A stretch of 64,000 nt of DNA from Polytrichum commune (Eukaryota; Streptophyta; Polytrichopsida; Polytrichales; Polytrichaceae): assembly GCA_950295325.1 (NCBI GenBank), contig OX485804.1:17856001-17920000 (forward strand), read 5' to 3'. Under the pieces are notes generated by a model, which saw nothing but the letters and a program-made list of their open reading frames with translations, searched no databases and was not told the origin of the DNA. Both the position numbers and the translations under genes were made by a program. Shown here one piece after another: positions 51,094 through 63,242 of the stretch. How positions within the stretch are numbered: the stretch's first letter is position 1; the number at the start of each line of letters is the position of its first letter.

Positions 51094-54000
51094 CTAATGA
51101 CTTGAAGTGGTAGCCTCTTGAACTGCTCCAGATTGAGATGAGCCATTTGAATGCAGAACTGATGCCACCTCTTCTGCAGCAAGCTTAAGAGCTGGGGCAG
51201 GCATATCTTTGCTGGCAATATGTGATGAACAGAGTGATACACACCAGATAATAAAGAGAGACACCATTGCACCCAAACTCGTAGTTCCCTGTCATAACGA
51301 TTAGAATTATCAGACACCCAACAACTAGACTCTCCTTTTGTACACATGCATTTCCAGCAGAAGTAAGAATGCACCAAGTGAGAAAGAGTCATTTCCGACC
51401 ACCAACTTAAAATTGCCCAAGCTCTACACAGCCAAAGCACATGATCAGCAAAAACTTAGTACAGACATTCACCATCATATTTGAAGTCAAGAAAGTGTGA
51501 TAAAAAAAAGGAGGACTAACCTTTGGTTGAGAGACCTGGTTGGCAGGTGTGCTCGTCGTGGTCTCTCCATCAAAAACTCGAGCAACAGTGTCAGGCAAGA
51601 TGTTGGGATCAGACTGACTTGCTCCTTGTGCATAATCTGCAACTTTCTGGACGACTCCAGTGATGTAGTCCCTAGAGGAATCAATGGACTTATTGCTTTC
51701 CTCCAGTACAATGCGTGCCACATCATCCACAACCGAATCGTGTGTTTCTCCACTGTTGCTTGCTTCTGTTTGTTCCAATGCTTTCTCAGCTGTATCATGG
51801 AGGCTAGAGGCGACCTCATCAAAATTATAAGGTTCAGGTGCACTGAAGGCTACTTCTTTCCCGAGTTCAGGCTGGGTACTTGTAATGACGTCTGTCTCCT
51901 CACCTGGAATCAATGCAGCTTTATCACTTACAACAAGTTCTTCTGAGGCAGGTAGGTTCTCTGTGTCCTTGGAAACTTCCTCCCCGACACCAGAGGCTGT
52001 TCCGCTCAGAACATCATGTTGGTCAAGTGGCTCCACAACAACTTCCTCAGCTCCATTTGCAACACTGGCGTCTTCCACTTTCTCCTGCTGCTCAACCATC
52101 ACAGGCTCGGACAAGTCTGCTGCAAGCTGTTCATCAACTTCAGTTGCGCTGGTAACTTCCAAGGCCTTCTCCGATGAATGAACGGAACTTGAGCATGCCT
52201 CGTCAAAGCTTCGTGGCTCTTCTGAAGTATTAGCCTCATCTATTGCAGTGCTGACTGCTCCATCCACTTTTTCTTCAGCGGTCAAATCAAATTCTTCTAC
52301 AGGAGCTGTTTGTGAAATCTCTTCCACACCAGCGTTGGGTTCAGAACCCGCTGCATTCCCCTCAGAAGGCTCGGTGATTAGTGCCACTGCTTCATTATCT
52401 GTGATCTTTGTCTCAAGCCCAACATTGGACGCATCCTCTGTAGACCCATCTGTAGCTGCAGTGCTAGCGTCCTCATCAACCATCTCCGTTTGCAGCTCTG
52501 GATTCTCCCCAGAGCGATTAATGGCTTCAACTGCCACTTCTTCATCTGTCATCTCCACCTGCAGCAAGGCAGAGGCTGTATCCTCTACAGAGTGGTCGAC
52601 AGCGGCAGATACTGCTTCTTCATCAGTCATCTCTGTCCGCAGCTGTGCAGTGGCTGCATCCTCTACAGACTTATCAGTATCTGCAATAACCGGTTCTTCC
52701 TCACCAGCTGTAGCATCCACAGTGAAGTCCTTAGCTGCGGCTACGACTTCTTCATCTGTCATCTCAGTTTTCAGTAATTGCTCTGCCTTGCTAGAGATTT
52801 CGGGAGAATTGTCCACTGCAGAGACCTCAGGTTCTAAAGCCCTGGGCTCTTCATCAGTATGTCCGGTACTTTCCTTTGATGACTCTTCAAGGGTGCTTTC
52901 AAGTAGTGTACTTGAGGTCTCCTCATTTCCCAAATCTGACACTGCCAAGGAGGATTCATCTGCAGGTTGTGCACTTGTATTTACCTCTTCAGTTTCATCA
53001 CCAGCCTGTTCTTTATCAACAGATTCTGCATTGCTGCTCACAACTTCCTCGGCAAGGCTCATTTCTGGTTGGGGTTCCAATTGAGCTTCATAAGTTAAAT
53101 GTGATTCTGCCTCTCCAGGGCTCTCAGTTTGTAATACGGTTGAATCCTCAATGCTTTGATTTGTGATGATGGTTTCATCACTCTCAGAGTGCAGTGGCAC
53201 CGATTCCACACCACCTTCGTCAGTGCCACCAATTGGTTTCTCCACTGCCTCTGACAAATCTCCCTGTTCAGAGACTTCATTTTCGCCATCTCTTGAACTA
53301 CACACTTCAATTTCTCCCAGCTCTTTGCCCAGGACATCAGGAGCAATCTCCTCAACCGCATCATTGACCTCGGCACCCTCAATCGCCGGAGATTCCTCAT
53401 TTGTTTCAACAGCCTCCAGAGCTACCTCAGCTTCAACACTCTCAGGCTGTTCGCTGGATAGGATGTTGGGATCCTCAGGAGCCATTTCTTCCTTCTCGAC
53501 AAGCTCTGATGGAGGGGTTGAAACTACCTCACTGAAATTTTCCGAACCTGCTCCGTCCTCTGTTGCAATTTCGCCTTCAATAGCTTCTTCCTCACCTGGC
53601 GCTGATGCATCCTTCTCAGTAGTTTCAGGTGTTGAGCTCATCTCTGTGTCAGGGGCAATTTCATCAGGTGTCGTATCCTCAGCATCCTCAAGCTGCCCAC
53701 TTTCCGCCGCTACAACAGATTCATCTTCAGTCTCAGGGGCTACAATTACCTCGCTGATATTTTCCAAACCTGATCCTTCCTCTGTTGCAATTTCACCGTC
53801 AATAGCTTCTTCCGTGCCTGGCGTTGATGCCTCCTTCTCAGTAATCTCGGGTGTGGAAGTCGTCTCTGTCTCGTGAGCAATTTCAGTAGCTGTCGAATCC
53901 TCAATACTGTCAATTTGCCCTACTTCCTCCACAACAGCAGATTCATCTTGAGTCTCAGGGGCTAAAATCACCTCTTTAATATTTTCTGAACCTGATTCTT

Positions 54001-56122
54001 CCTCTGTTGCAATGTCACCTTCGATAGCTTCTTCCACGCCTGGCGCTGGTGCATCCTTCTCAGTAGTCTGGGGTGTGGAGGTCGTCTCTGTCTCGTGAGC
54101 GGTTTCAGAAGATGTCGAATCCTCAGTACTCTCAAGCTGCCCCAATTCCTCCGCTAGAGCAGCGGATTCAACTTCGGCCTCGGGGGCTGAAATCACCTCA
54201 CTAATATTTCCCATACTTTCCCCTCCTTCCTCTGTTGCAATTTCACCTCCAGTAGCTTCTTCGCCACTTGAAACCGATGCATCTTTCTGGGCACTCTCGG
54301 GCTCACCTTCGGGCGCTGAGATCGCCTCACTACTAATTTCTGGAACTGCTCCTTCCTCTGCGGCAATTTCACCTTCGGCAGCAGATTTCTCGTCGCCTGG
54401 TGCTGATTCATCATTCTCAGTAATCTCGGGTGTTGAGGTCGTCTCCGTCTCAGGAGACATTTCAGACGATGTGGAATCTTCGGCACTCTCGAGCTGTCCC
54501 ATTTCCTCCGCTACAGCAGATTCAACTTCAGCCTCGTGGACTGAAACCACCTCACTAGCATTTTCCAAACCTGTTCCTTCCTCTGTTACAGCTTCACCTT
54601 CAGTAGGTTCCTCCCCACTTAAAGATAACACATCTTTCTCGGCACTCTCAGATGGTGAGGCCGTCTCTGCATCGAGAGCAATTTCAGAAGATGTCGATTC
54701 CTCAGAATTCTCAAACTGCCCCGTTCCATCCGCTACAGTGGTTCCAGCTTCAGCCTCGGGGACTGAAACTACCTCACTGGTATTGTCCAAACCTTCTGTT
54801 GCAATCTCGCCTTCAGTAGCTTCCTCGCCACTTGGAACCGATGCATATTTCTCGCCACTCTCAGGTTCACCTTCGGGCGCTGAAGTCACCTCACTAGTGT
54901 TTTCCGAACCTGCTTCTTCCTCTGTAGCAATTTCGTCTCCAGCAGCAGCTTCCCCTGGAGCTGATGCGTCTTTCTCAGTAATCTCGGAGGTTGAGGTTGT
55001 CTCCGTATCAAGAGAAATTTCAGATGGTGACAAATCCTTAGCACTCTCAACCTGCTCCCTTTCCTCTGCTACATCGGGCTGAGCGGGTGCATCCGCCTCC
55101 TTGGAATCGCCGCTCTCGTCAACCACGGGTGCGATGCTCTCGTCAGAGCTCAATGGAATAGCGCTTGATTCCTCATTTGAAGGCCGATCCTCACTGCCAA
55201 TTTCGCACAGCACTTCCTCTACTATGCCAGTTACTTTCTCCTTGTTAGATTCAGCTTCACTTGCTTCCTCTACTGCAGAGACCTCAGGCTCAATATCCTC
55301 GCCAATTGTACCCTCGGTTGAAACTTCCGGAGCTGGAGTAGAATCATCCTTAACCTCATCTGCCGGAATTAAATCCGATTCTGCGTCCTTCACCTCCTCC
55401 TCCTGTTCCACACTAGGTTCAACAACAGGCGTAGCCAGTTCTTCCTCCTTGTTACATTCAGCTTCACTTGCTTCCTCTACTGCAGGAGCCTCGGGCTCAG
55501 TACCGGCAGCTATTAGAGAATTGTCCTCGCCAATACCCGCCTCGCTTGAGGCTTCCGGAGCTGCAGTATGATCATCCTTCACCTCATCTGCCGAAACGAA
55601 ATCCGATTCTGCGACACTAGATTCAGCAACAGGCGCAGCCAGTTCTTCCTCCTTGTTCGATTCAGCTTCTCCACTTGCATCCTCTACTTCGGGAAGCTCG
55701 GCACTCGCAGCTGCCAGACCATTATCCTCGCCAATTTCCGCCTCGCTTGAGACTTCCGGAGCTGCACTAGAATCGTCCTTAATGTCATCTACCGCAACTA
55801 AATCCGATACACCGTCCTTCACTCCCTCCTCCTGTTCCACACTAGGTTCAAAAACAGGCGTAGCCAATTCTTCAGCAGGCGCATCGCTCTCCTCTACTCC
55901 ACCTTCAATGCTCTTCAATTCCTTGTCACTTCCTTCCTCGTGGCCGCCATCCGCATCCACCACCGCTTCATCTCCCTTCACCACAACATCATGCGCACTC
56001 TTCCCCTCGCTCTCATCCTCCACCCGGCCTTCCACCTTCTCTCCAGCCTCCACCACTACCGGCGCATCCTCATCCAACACAACCTCCTCACTTGCGATCT
56101 CCTCCACATCCTCCGACGCCAT
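51094..56122 (-). CDS. Large acidic repeat protein with one C-terminal membrane segment (2 exons, 1598 aa)
   Basis: I do not recognise the family. Exon 1, 56122-51521, is a single 4602-base coding block; exon 2, 51288-51094, follows a 232-bp GT-AG intron in phase 0. The ATG at 56122 sits in CGCCATGGCG. The protein is dominated by Glu, Ser, Ala, Thr, Val and Asp with very few aromatic or basic residues, so it is probably disordered. Three repeat zones are visible. Near 85-300, three units carry EELATPV..SVEQEE and ADEVKDD..APE.SSE. Near 370-890, about eight units carry TTSTPEITEKDASAPG, EEAIEGEIATEE and SEV.SAPE. Near 1120-1270, five units resemble TEMTDEEVV. Exon 2 encodes LGAMVSLFIIWCVSLCSS (1539-1556), a likely membrane segment, and a 42-residue tail ending in SSH. 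The layout suggests a large soluble domain anchored at its C terminus. Without splicing the frame stops at 51407. Confidence 0.82.
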
Positions 56123-56742
56123 GGCGCTCTCCCCGAAGCGCAAACCTCAACGATTCTCAACTCTCTTCCCCTCCCATTCACTTGCTGTAAGTTAAGTAAC
56201 TCCAGGCAACAACCGAAAAGCCAACCTAAAAAAAAACAAAAAAAACCACAACAACACACCTACTTAACAAGCTGACAACCGGCAAGCATCTATCTCCCTT
56301 GATACTCCACCATAAGCCACGAGACCTCGGCTTCAGCTGAATCGCTCGGTCCCTGTAGTAAGTTATTGTTGAAACAGTTGATTATTGCTGCTGCTCATGA
56401 TGATATGTGCGAGGATCATCGATCCGCACCGTCGCAGAGTTCGATGTGGAATGGCGACAGAGAGGGGGTGAGCGAGAGCGAGCGATTGACCTGGTCCGCT
56501 GCCTGCGGGGGGCTACAAGCCTGGGTGGCACCATGTGCGGGCCTGCGATGCCAGCTAGGGTTTCCCACCTTCGGGTTTGAATTGTTTCTGAAATCTAGGA
56601 GGGGTGTACAGGCTGGGCACAGGTTCCCTTCCACCGCGCGGCCATGTGGCTTACTCGCTTGCTCGCTCGCTTGTTCGCTCGCTTGCTTGTTGGGAGGGAC
56701 GTGTAACTTATAAATAAATGTTAACTTAGTTACGTAACCCAT
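56123..56742. promoter_or_regulatory. Upstream region of the acidic-protein gene
   Basis: GC-richer than the surrounding repeats. It contains an imperfect GCTTGCTCGCTC tract near 56652-56692. An acceptor-like CTTACAG lies about 60 bases upstream of the ATG on the minus strand and could mark a leader intron. Promoter elements themselves were not identified. Confidence 0.35.
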
Positions 56743-56837
56743 GATGACTCTTGCTGGAAAGTGGACAGTTGCCGAAGCCCAAGAGTTATGTCATGTTCAT
56801 AACCTTCTTGCATTAAGGACACTAAACATTATGTGTC

Positions 56838-57216
56838 CGGGGAGATTTTTGGGCATAATTGGCCTAAATCCTACATAACATTATTCAGATCCATAATAGT
56901 GTTTTGCGGGAGTGACAGTATTCCATTGAATATTTCTGTATATTTTTCACATTCAAGTTGAATATGGAGAAATTTTGGGAATATTCCGTGGGATATTGTC
57001 GGTCCCACCTAACATTATTATGGATTTGAATAATGTTATGTAGTGTTTCCAAGTCCAATTGGTTAGATGTTGTGATCTTTTGGTTTTTTATGTTAATTTG
57101 AGGTATATTTTTATAGATTCTCTAAAATGATCAGTAATTTTCCTAAAGTTTTGAACTTCAATCGGTTATTTCTCAAACACAACCGGTTCATCTGTAATTA
57201 GTGGTTGGTTCTCCCC
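56838..57216 (-). mobile_element. R1 element, copy 7, interrupted by a 167-bp insertion
   Basis: Minus-oriented R1 with clear ends: CGGGGAGATTTTTGGGCAT at the left and GGTTGGTTCTCCCC at the right. The interior keeps GTGTTTCCAAGTCCAATTGG, TTGAACTTCAATCGGTTATT and AACCGGTTCATCTG. A separate small element splits it at 56874-57040. Confidence 0.85.
56874..57040. mobile_element. 167-bp TA-flanked MITE nested in R1
   Basis: Left end CATAACATTATTCAGATCC and reverse-complemented right end CATAACATTATTCAAATCC match at 24 of 25 positions. TA is present on both sides (56872-56873 and 57041-57042). The other R1 copy at 7.8 kb reads AAATCCTAGTGTTTCC at this site, which is the expected empty site with one TA. 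The TA duplication fits a Tc1/mariner-type (Stowaway-like) MITE; the superfamily is inferred. Confidence 0.88.
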
Positions 57217-57227
57217 ACACTCTGGTG

Positions 57228-57450
57228 GAATTTCTAATGACGTTTCTTATGAACTTTTTTTACAAGTATTGTCATCCCAACTTACATTTAGTTCCACTAA
57301 ATGCCAAATGTTGAAACAAAGTTTGGCATAATCTACATCCTGACAATATTGTAATGAAATATCGTAACGAATGATCATGAAATTTGAATGAAAAATCACT
57401 TAGTAAGTGAAAGAAATTGCAGCATTATGAAGCTACAATGCCCAAAACAA
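57228..57450. mobile_element. R5 element, truncated copy 4
   Basis: Contains TTGTCATCCCAACTTAC, AACAAAGTTTGGCATA, GAAATTTGAATGAAAAATCA and CACTTAGTAAGTGA in R5 order. Both palindromic ends are missing. Confidence 0.6.
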
Positions 57451-57465
57451 ATTTAAACCAACAAA

Positions 57466-57839
57466 TTCAAATTAGTGTGTGTGGTACCAATTCCTGAAAC
57501 ACTCACTATTTTGCCAAGTCTCAAAAATTGTGAGGGCCAAATTTTTACTAAGTGTTACTAAATACATGAATACATGCCCATTTACCATACATTCAAGAAA
57601 TTTAGTGCGTACTTATAGAGTGCTTGTATAGCGGTAAAAATGCAAACACATGCTTGTCAATAATTAATGTTGGGATGAATAGTGTCGGTACTTTTAGTGA
57701 ATAGTGTTGAGATGAATAATGCTTCCCAAACCTTTTAATGGCACTAATTTTCTTAGCCTAAAGAAATTTAGCATGACCTTCACTAATTTCCAACACCCAC
57801 TATTAGCCTTCCCTCACTAATTGGGATGGTCGGTGTAAT
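57466..57839 (+). repeat. R6 repeat, copy 3
   Basis: Collinear with 41640-42075: AGTGTGTGTGGTACCAATTC, GAAACACTCACTATTTTGCC, TTTAGTGCGTAC, then ATGACCTTCACTAATTTCC and ATTGGGATGGTCGGTGTAA. The middle holds extra repeats of AATAGTGTTGAGATGAATA type. Confidence 0.65.
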
Positions 57840-59030
57840 GACTCCCGCTGGAAAGCGAGCAATCAACAAAGTCAAATAACATGTTCATAATCTTTGCATC
57901 AAGTAGTTAAGTACCACTTGTTGGATTTAATGTGGAGCACGTTCATCTTAGAAAGTTACATGGATTTTTGGTCAAAGTGTGGAATTAGCAACATAGTCCC
58001 TGGTTGGCCGGCTTAGGATTCATGGTAGCCATTTTAGGGGGGTCAGGTAAAAACCTACTCCTATAGGTTTATGGTTGCTTGCTTGCTTGGTGTGACATGT
58101 AACTTATTGATTGATGATGACTCCCACTAAAAAGGGTGCAGTCACCAAAGCCCAAGAGTTATGTTCATAACCTTTGCATCGAGTTGGATTTAATGTGGAT
58201 CACACTAATTTCGGAAGGTTGCATTCATTTTTAGTTGAAGTGTAAAATTAGTAGCATAGGCCGGTGTTGGTTGACTTAGGATTTGCGACAATTGTGTTAG
58301 GGGGTGAAGTAAAAGCCTATTCCCCACAATTATTGTTGCTTGCTTGTTGTGAAAGGGAAACGAATGACTCCCGTTGCAAAGTGATCGGTCAGTTATGTTC
58401 ATGATATTTGCATCGGTTACCACTTGTTGGGTCACTTTCATTCTTTGATGGAGTTTAGAAATAGTACTACATGTAAACCAATGTTGGTCGGATAAATATT
58501 TGTGGCTATCATATTGGGGGGGGGGGGTCAAGTAAAAACCAATTCCCCACAAGGTTTATGGTTGCTTGGTTGTTGTGGCATGTAACCGACGGCTCCTATC
58601 AGAAAGTGATCAGCCAATGAAGTTGAAGAGTCATGTTCATAATCTTTGCATCAATTACAACTTGTTGCATCGCATTAATTATTTTTTTGATAGAGTGCGT
58701 AATTGGTAGTATGGGTAAACATGTGTTGGTTAGCCTAAGTTTTGTGGCAGTTGTGTTAGGGATCAAGTAAAAAATTAATACCCCCTACATGTTTATGGTT
58801 GTTTGCTTGTTGTGAAATGTTGTCACTGACGACTTGTCCTAGAAAGTGATCAATCACCAAACCCCAAGAGTCAAGTTCACAACCTTTTCATTGATTACCA
58901 CACTCATTTCAACATATATTTGGTTGGAGTGTAGCTTTAGTAGTTGGTTGGCTTAGGATATGTGACATTAATGTTAGGCGGTCTCATAAAAACCTATTGC
59001 CCATACATTTAATATGGTTGATGCATCCCA
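57840..59030 (+). repeat. Tandem array of five 225-280 bp units
   Basis: Units begin at about 57840, 58119, 58366, 58591 and 58831 with GACTCCCGCTGGAAAGCGAG-like sequence. They continue through CAAGAGTTATGTTCATAACC, TTTGCATC, CACTTGTTGG, GGTTGGCTTAGGATT and AAAAACCTATTCCCCACA, and end with GTTTATGGTTGCTTGCTTG. A part-unit (56743-56836) lies on the other side of the R1, R5 and R6 repeats. Confidence 0.8.
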
Positions 59031-60930
59031 ACCTAATCTCGCGAGATTGAGTCATGAATATTTTAGGATCATTGTAGGATTATTATGTTTTTAGAAGAAG
59101 AAAACGTTGAACTACATGGGTTTGTAATAATTTTCACCTTCAACTTACATGGTCGCCACAAAAACTCAACGATTGGCCATGTTGGTCATATTTTGAGTTC
59201 ATGAACTATTCACGTTTATTATTTGTGAAGATGTATGGAGCAGAATATAATTTCAAGTTATGAGTTAGTTCACCATACACTTATTTCACGACCTCGGTCA
59301 CATGCGTATGTTATAAGTCTAGTAGGCCCAAGGGGTGCACCCTTCAATGCATGTGGAATCATATGTGAGTGCACAAGAGGGGGTTATATAAAGACAATTC
59401 CCTACAAAATATACTTAGTCTATGGATATTGTGATTTGTGGAGATTAATGTATACGAGAGGGCTTCATATACATGGGATAGAAATGTAATATTATGTTCA
59501 AGTTTAAGGACCTTATTTTCAGCTATTCATAATTGAACGAATATGGGATGGAAATTTTTGAACACAAGGAGATGTCCATTAGACATCCATCCATGGTGTA
59601 TGTACGAGGAAAGAGCATGTTAGATTTAAAGCTAGATGAACTCAACTGCTATGAAGGCAAACTACCTCATCATCACATAAACTTTGTACATCTACAATAT
59701 ACATATGACAAAAATCTTTTTGGGGGCAAAACAACTATACGATGTACTTCCATTCCTTCTTTACATATGTTGATTATTTTATTTTGGTACTCATATTTCA
59801 ACCTATATAACCTCACTTCAAAATGTACAAATATTACTAAGTTTCAGCCTTCTTTTTTTGCATACATGGGCAGTTCAAAGGGCGTAGTAGATGCACGTGT
59901 TTCTAGGTTTTTATGAACGGTGCACCCCTCAGACAAATAGGTTGTGATTCTCCATCTCAGTTCTCAACCTCAAATCAAAAAGAATTCAAACGAATGCTGT
60001 TATATTCATTGAGCCATTAAGTTATAACATGTCTACTTAAAATATTGTCTCGGTATAAATGTAATTCATGCTATCATACAGGACATCATTTCAACTCTTG
60101 ACATTTTGCTATTGATATTTGCATCTTTGCAACTAAAGGGTTGTTGATCATTGTATCTTATCTTACAATGTTGTACCCCTGTTCTTGTTTCAACATGTCC
60201 GGGATTTTATGTAGACCCCACTAATTATTGTACTTATGAGGTGGGTAGTCCTTAAATAAACAATGCCCTTTAGTGTTTGAAAATAGAAAGATACATATTC
60301 AACCACCAATGCAATGTACATACTAAAAATGAAATACATGATCAACACTTCAACAAATCAAAATAATTTTTGTATCTTTTACACCAAAAGGAGGAAGTGT
60401 TGTTGAAATCTCATGATCCTCATTTGGATCTCTTGTTCTCTCCACAACTCCGCCAACAAGAGTGTTTGACCATTCAAGCTAACTCCCCCTTCCCATGGCA
60501 ACTTGGATCTCAAACAATCAATCAATTCTTGAAGTGAAATTGTTTCATGTAAAAAAAATTCTTCATTGATACATGAAAAATTAAAATCAACACGACACAT
60601 AGCTACAAAAGTATGATTTGCGCATGTTAAGGTTTGAGCACCCACTAAAAAAAGAGAAGAAACGTTGATCATGTGATCAACGTGTTTGGAATGCCCATTC
60701 GACCCACCCTAATTAGAGTCGACATTTCCACTCATCTAATTGATGCAATTGAATTCTAACCCCAAATGACAATACACACTAATTCCTACCTCGAACACAA
60801 ACAATTGTATGATAATAACTTTAGATTATATTAGGTAAATTAATTGTTGACATTAATTTCCCCTCCGTCCTATTCCAATAAGTGGTGAAGGCCATGCTTT
60901 GAATGTGACCACAAGGATACTTGAAGTTCC
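59031..60930. other. No gene recognised
   Basis: AT-rich spacer. Plus-strand frames of 84 and 127 codons (59235-59489, 59533-59916) lie close together but carry no motif I know. Confidence 0.45.
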
Positions 60931-60943
60931 GTTATGGTCCTAG

Positions 60944-61018
60944 GGGTTTAGGGTTTAGGGCTTTGTGCATGGAGATTGGCATGAATGACGGCTTGAAACC
61001 TAAACCCTAAACCCTTAA
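60944..61018. repeat. Two short telomere-motif tracts in opposite orientation
   Basis: The plus strand has GGGTTTAGGGTTTAGGG near 60946, and about 40 bases later CCTAAACCCTAAACCCTT. These are two-unit tracts of the plant telomere motif TTTAGGG. A nearby word CTTTGTGCATGGAGA also recurs inverted as TCTCCATGCATAAAG, but in a different order, so it is not a simple palindrome. Confidence 0.8.
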
Positions 61019-62089
61019 ACCACCAAGGTGTCTCAATCCATTCTCCATGCATAAAGAGAGCTACTTGGAATCTGGCATGGACATAGAAGATCATGTATTC
61101 TTATTTTTAAATTTTTTTCAAAAATGAAGGAGTTAATTTTTAGTTATTTTTACTTCCAGTTCTTGAAGGTAGGCACAACAACAATCACAATGGATGTGCA
61201 AGAGCCCACAATACCTTAAATTTCATACTTGGAGATCCATCTCATTCAACTGAAGATGTGGTTCCAAATTGTCATATTCAACAACATGTTGATAGGGTCC
61301 CTTATGACTATTAGTTTGTCTTTCCAAACTTTACACTCAGTATAGATTAAAATAAAATTGGTACATTATATTACACAAACTTATTGGTTGCATTCCGTGG
61401 GACTAGGTATCACATGAGCATAATTCTCTTTTAATTATGGGGTTCCATATTCATGAGAAGCACTCAGACCGTGTATTATGAACAAAGCAATTATAAATCA
61501 CCCTTGTTTTTCAACTGCATCCTCTTCTTTCTTTGGAAACAGACCATCGTGTAGTTGCTTAGTAAAGTTTTGTACTTTTACTTTTGTTCCTTTAATTTTT
61601 ATCATAGGACCCTTGTTTTCCCATGCTCAAATCCCCAACAAGGTGGAGTAACGGACCATTGCGTTTTCACAATTGCCTTGGGTTAAATCATAGGTGGAAT
61701 AAATTGTTCCCGGAAAGAGGGAGAACTTGAAGGCCAAGAGTTTCACTTTTTGTACATGTGCTCTTGTGGGTAAAAAGAGCATATGTAACTTGGCATAGAC
61801 GCATATGGTTGCCAAAGTTTCCGAATCACAAGAGAATATGTCACGTAACAAGGTAGTTGGTGAAGACGATGCCCCGTTTTTATGTCAAATGTCATTGTGT
61901 AGTGGTTGGCATGGGGGCCATGAAAAAAGGGCATTTCCAATATGTCTTGAACGAGTGGTGAATCTCGGATGGAGAAGATATGCAATGGATTGTGATGATT
62001 TTTTCTTTTTAACAAAAGTAAAAAAAATCATCCATGTTTCTTGTATGTATTGTGGTGGGTACCCCGTTATCACTCGTGGCAATGAACTA
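61019..62089. other. No gene recognised
   Basis: AT-rich spacer with short unsupported frames on both strands around 61.6-62.1 kb. Confidence 0.45.
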
Positions 62090-62432
62090 CACTAAAAGGT
62101 ATACTTACCGTCTTATGGTGTTATATGTCATCGTGGTTACTTTTTGAATGACACTTCTAATGGATAAGTTTATAAATATTGTCATCCCAACTTACTTTGA
62201 GATTATCCAATTTGGCATATTATACATCTTAACAATCGCGTAATGCAATAATGTCACGAATCATGGAAAATCGCTTAGTAAGTGACAGTAATTGCAACAT
62301 TTTAAATCCATAATGCCCCCCCCCCACAAATAATGTGAGGTTTACATTTAGTGTTGGTGACACATGCGGTTTACAATTAGTTTTGAGCAAGACAAATAGA
62401 ATCGGTGACACCAAATATAATATTTAGTGTAA
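62090..62432. mobile_element. R5 element, copy 5
   Basis: Starts with CTACACTAAAAGGTATAC and ends with AATATAATATTTAGTGTAA. Interior words TGGTTACTTTTTGAATGACA, TTGTCATCCCAACTTAC, TAGTAAGTGACAGTAATTGC and TTTTGAGCAAGACAAATAG follow R5. A run of C lies near 62318. Confidence 0.7.
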
Positions 62433-62570
62433 AGTTTAAACAAAACTGGACCAAGGCACAATCACATAATGACAATATGTTGAATTGTGGTATAATCTTT
62501 GATAGAATATGCAATGATGAATATGATAATATAACAATAATAAAATTGAGACGTCTTTAAATATATCCAT

Positions 62571-62639
62571 CACACACACACACAAATATAAATAAATAAA
62601 TATCAACATCAAATGTGTGTGTGTGCGCGCGTGCGTGTG
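62571..62639. repeat. Facing CA and TG microsatellites
   Basis: A CA run of about 13 bases, an AAAT-rich centre, then a TG/CG run of about 26 bases. The two runs are mutually complementary and could pair as a hairpin. Confidence 0.85.
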
Positions 62640-63220
62640 ATGATTAAATATCACAACATTCAAATTATCAATGAGGATTTCACATACTTATCACGAGATT
62701 AAGATGTATTGAAGTGTATCAACGAATCTACCCATGATATTGAAATAACCAAACAATCCGTATTTTGAGAGTATATTTAGTTTCAGGTCAACACAAATTA
62801 TTTTCCCCCTTCCATTACTCAAACCATGGATGTGTCACTTGGCGTATATGGACTCAAAGTTGTCCAAGTCACAAGCATACAAACTCCTCTTAGTGTGTGA
62901 TTTTTGAACACCGCTATTGGAAGGATAACTAGCCAAAAACAAACAATCAAATAATTAGTCACGTTAATGGCTAAATCTTAAATGACAAGTAGTTGATATA
63001 TGTGTTAATATCATGAACAAGGTTAGACTTTGATTACTCAAGGGGCAACTACACTACATATACAATACTATGTATTATCAACATGTGTAAACGAGCTTGC
63101 AATCATAGGGTGACAAATTTAGAAGATGACATAAGACAACTTTGTTGCTACATGGCAAACCCATGATAAATCAAGATGGCCACTCCAATCAACTTGGCAC
63201 ACCTATTACAATGCCACAAT

Positions 63221-63242
63221 GTATGTATGTATGTATGTATAT
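63221..63242. repeat. TGTA tetranucleotide microsatellite
   Basis: About five TGTA units. Confidence 0.9.

Noticed and set aside
50883-51440. 185-codon minus-strand frame overlapping the last intron and exon of the acidic-protein gene
   Set aside because: It crosses the intron in a frame different from the one that joins exon 1 to the membrane-segment exon, and it shows no motif.
51885-56195. Long plus-strand open frames (80-280 codons, Ser-rich) opposite the acidic-protein gene
   Set aside because: They are mirror images of the Glu-, Ser- and Ala-rich codons of the minus-strand exon, broken by stops into many pieces and frames, with no start context or splice structure of their own.
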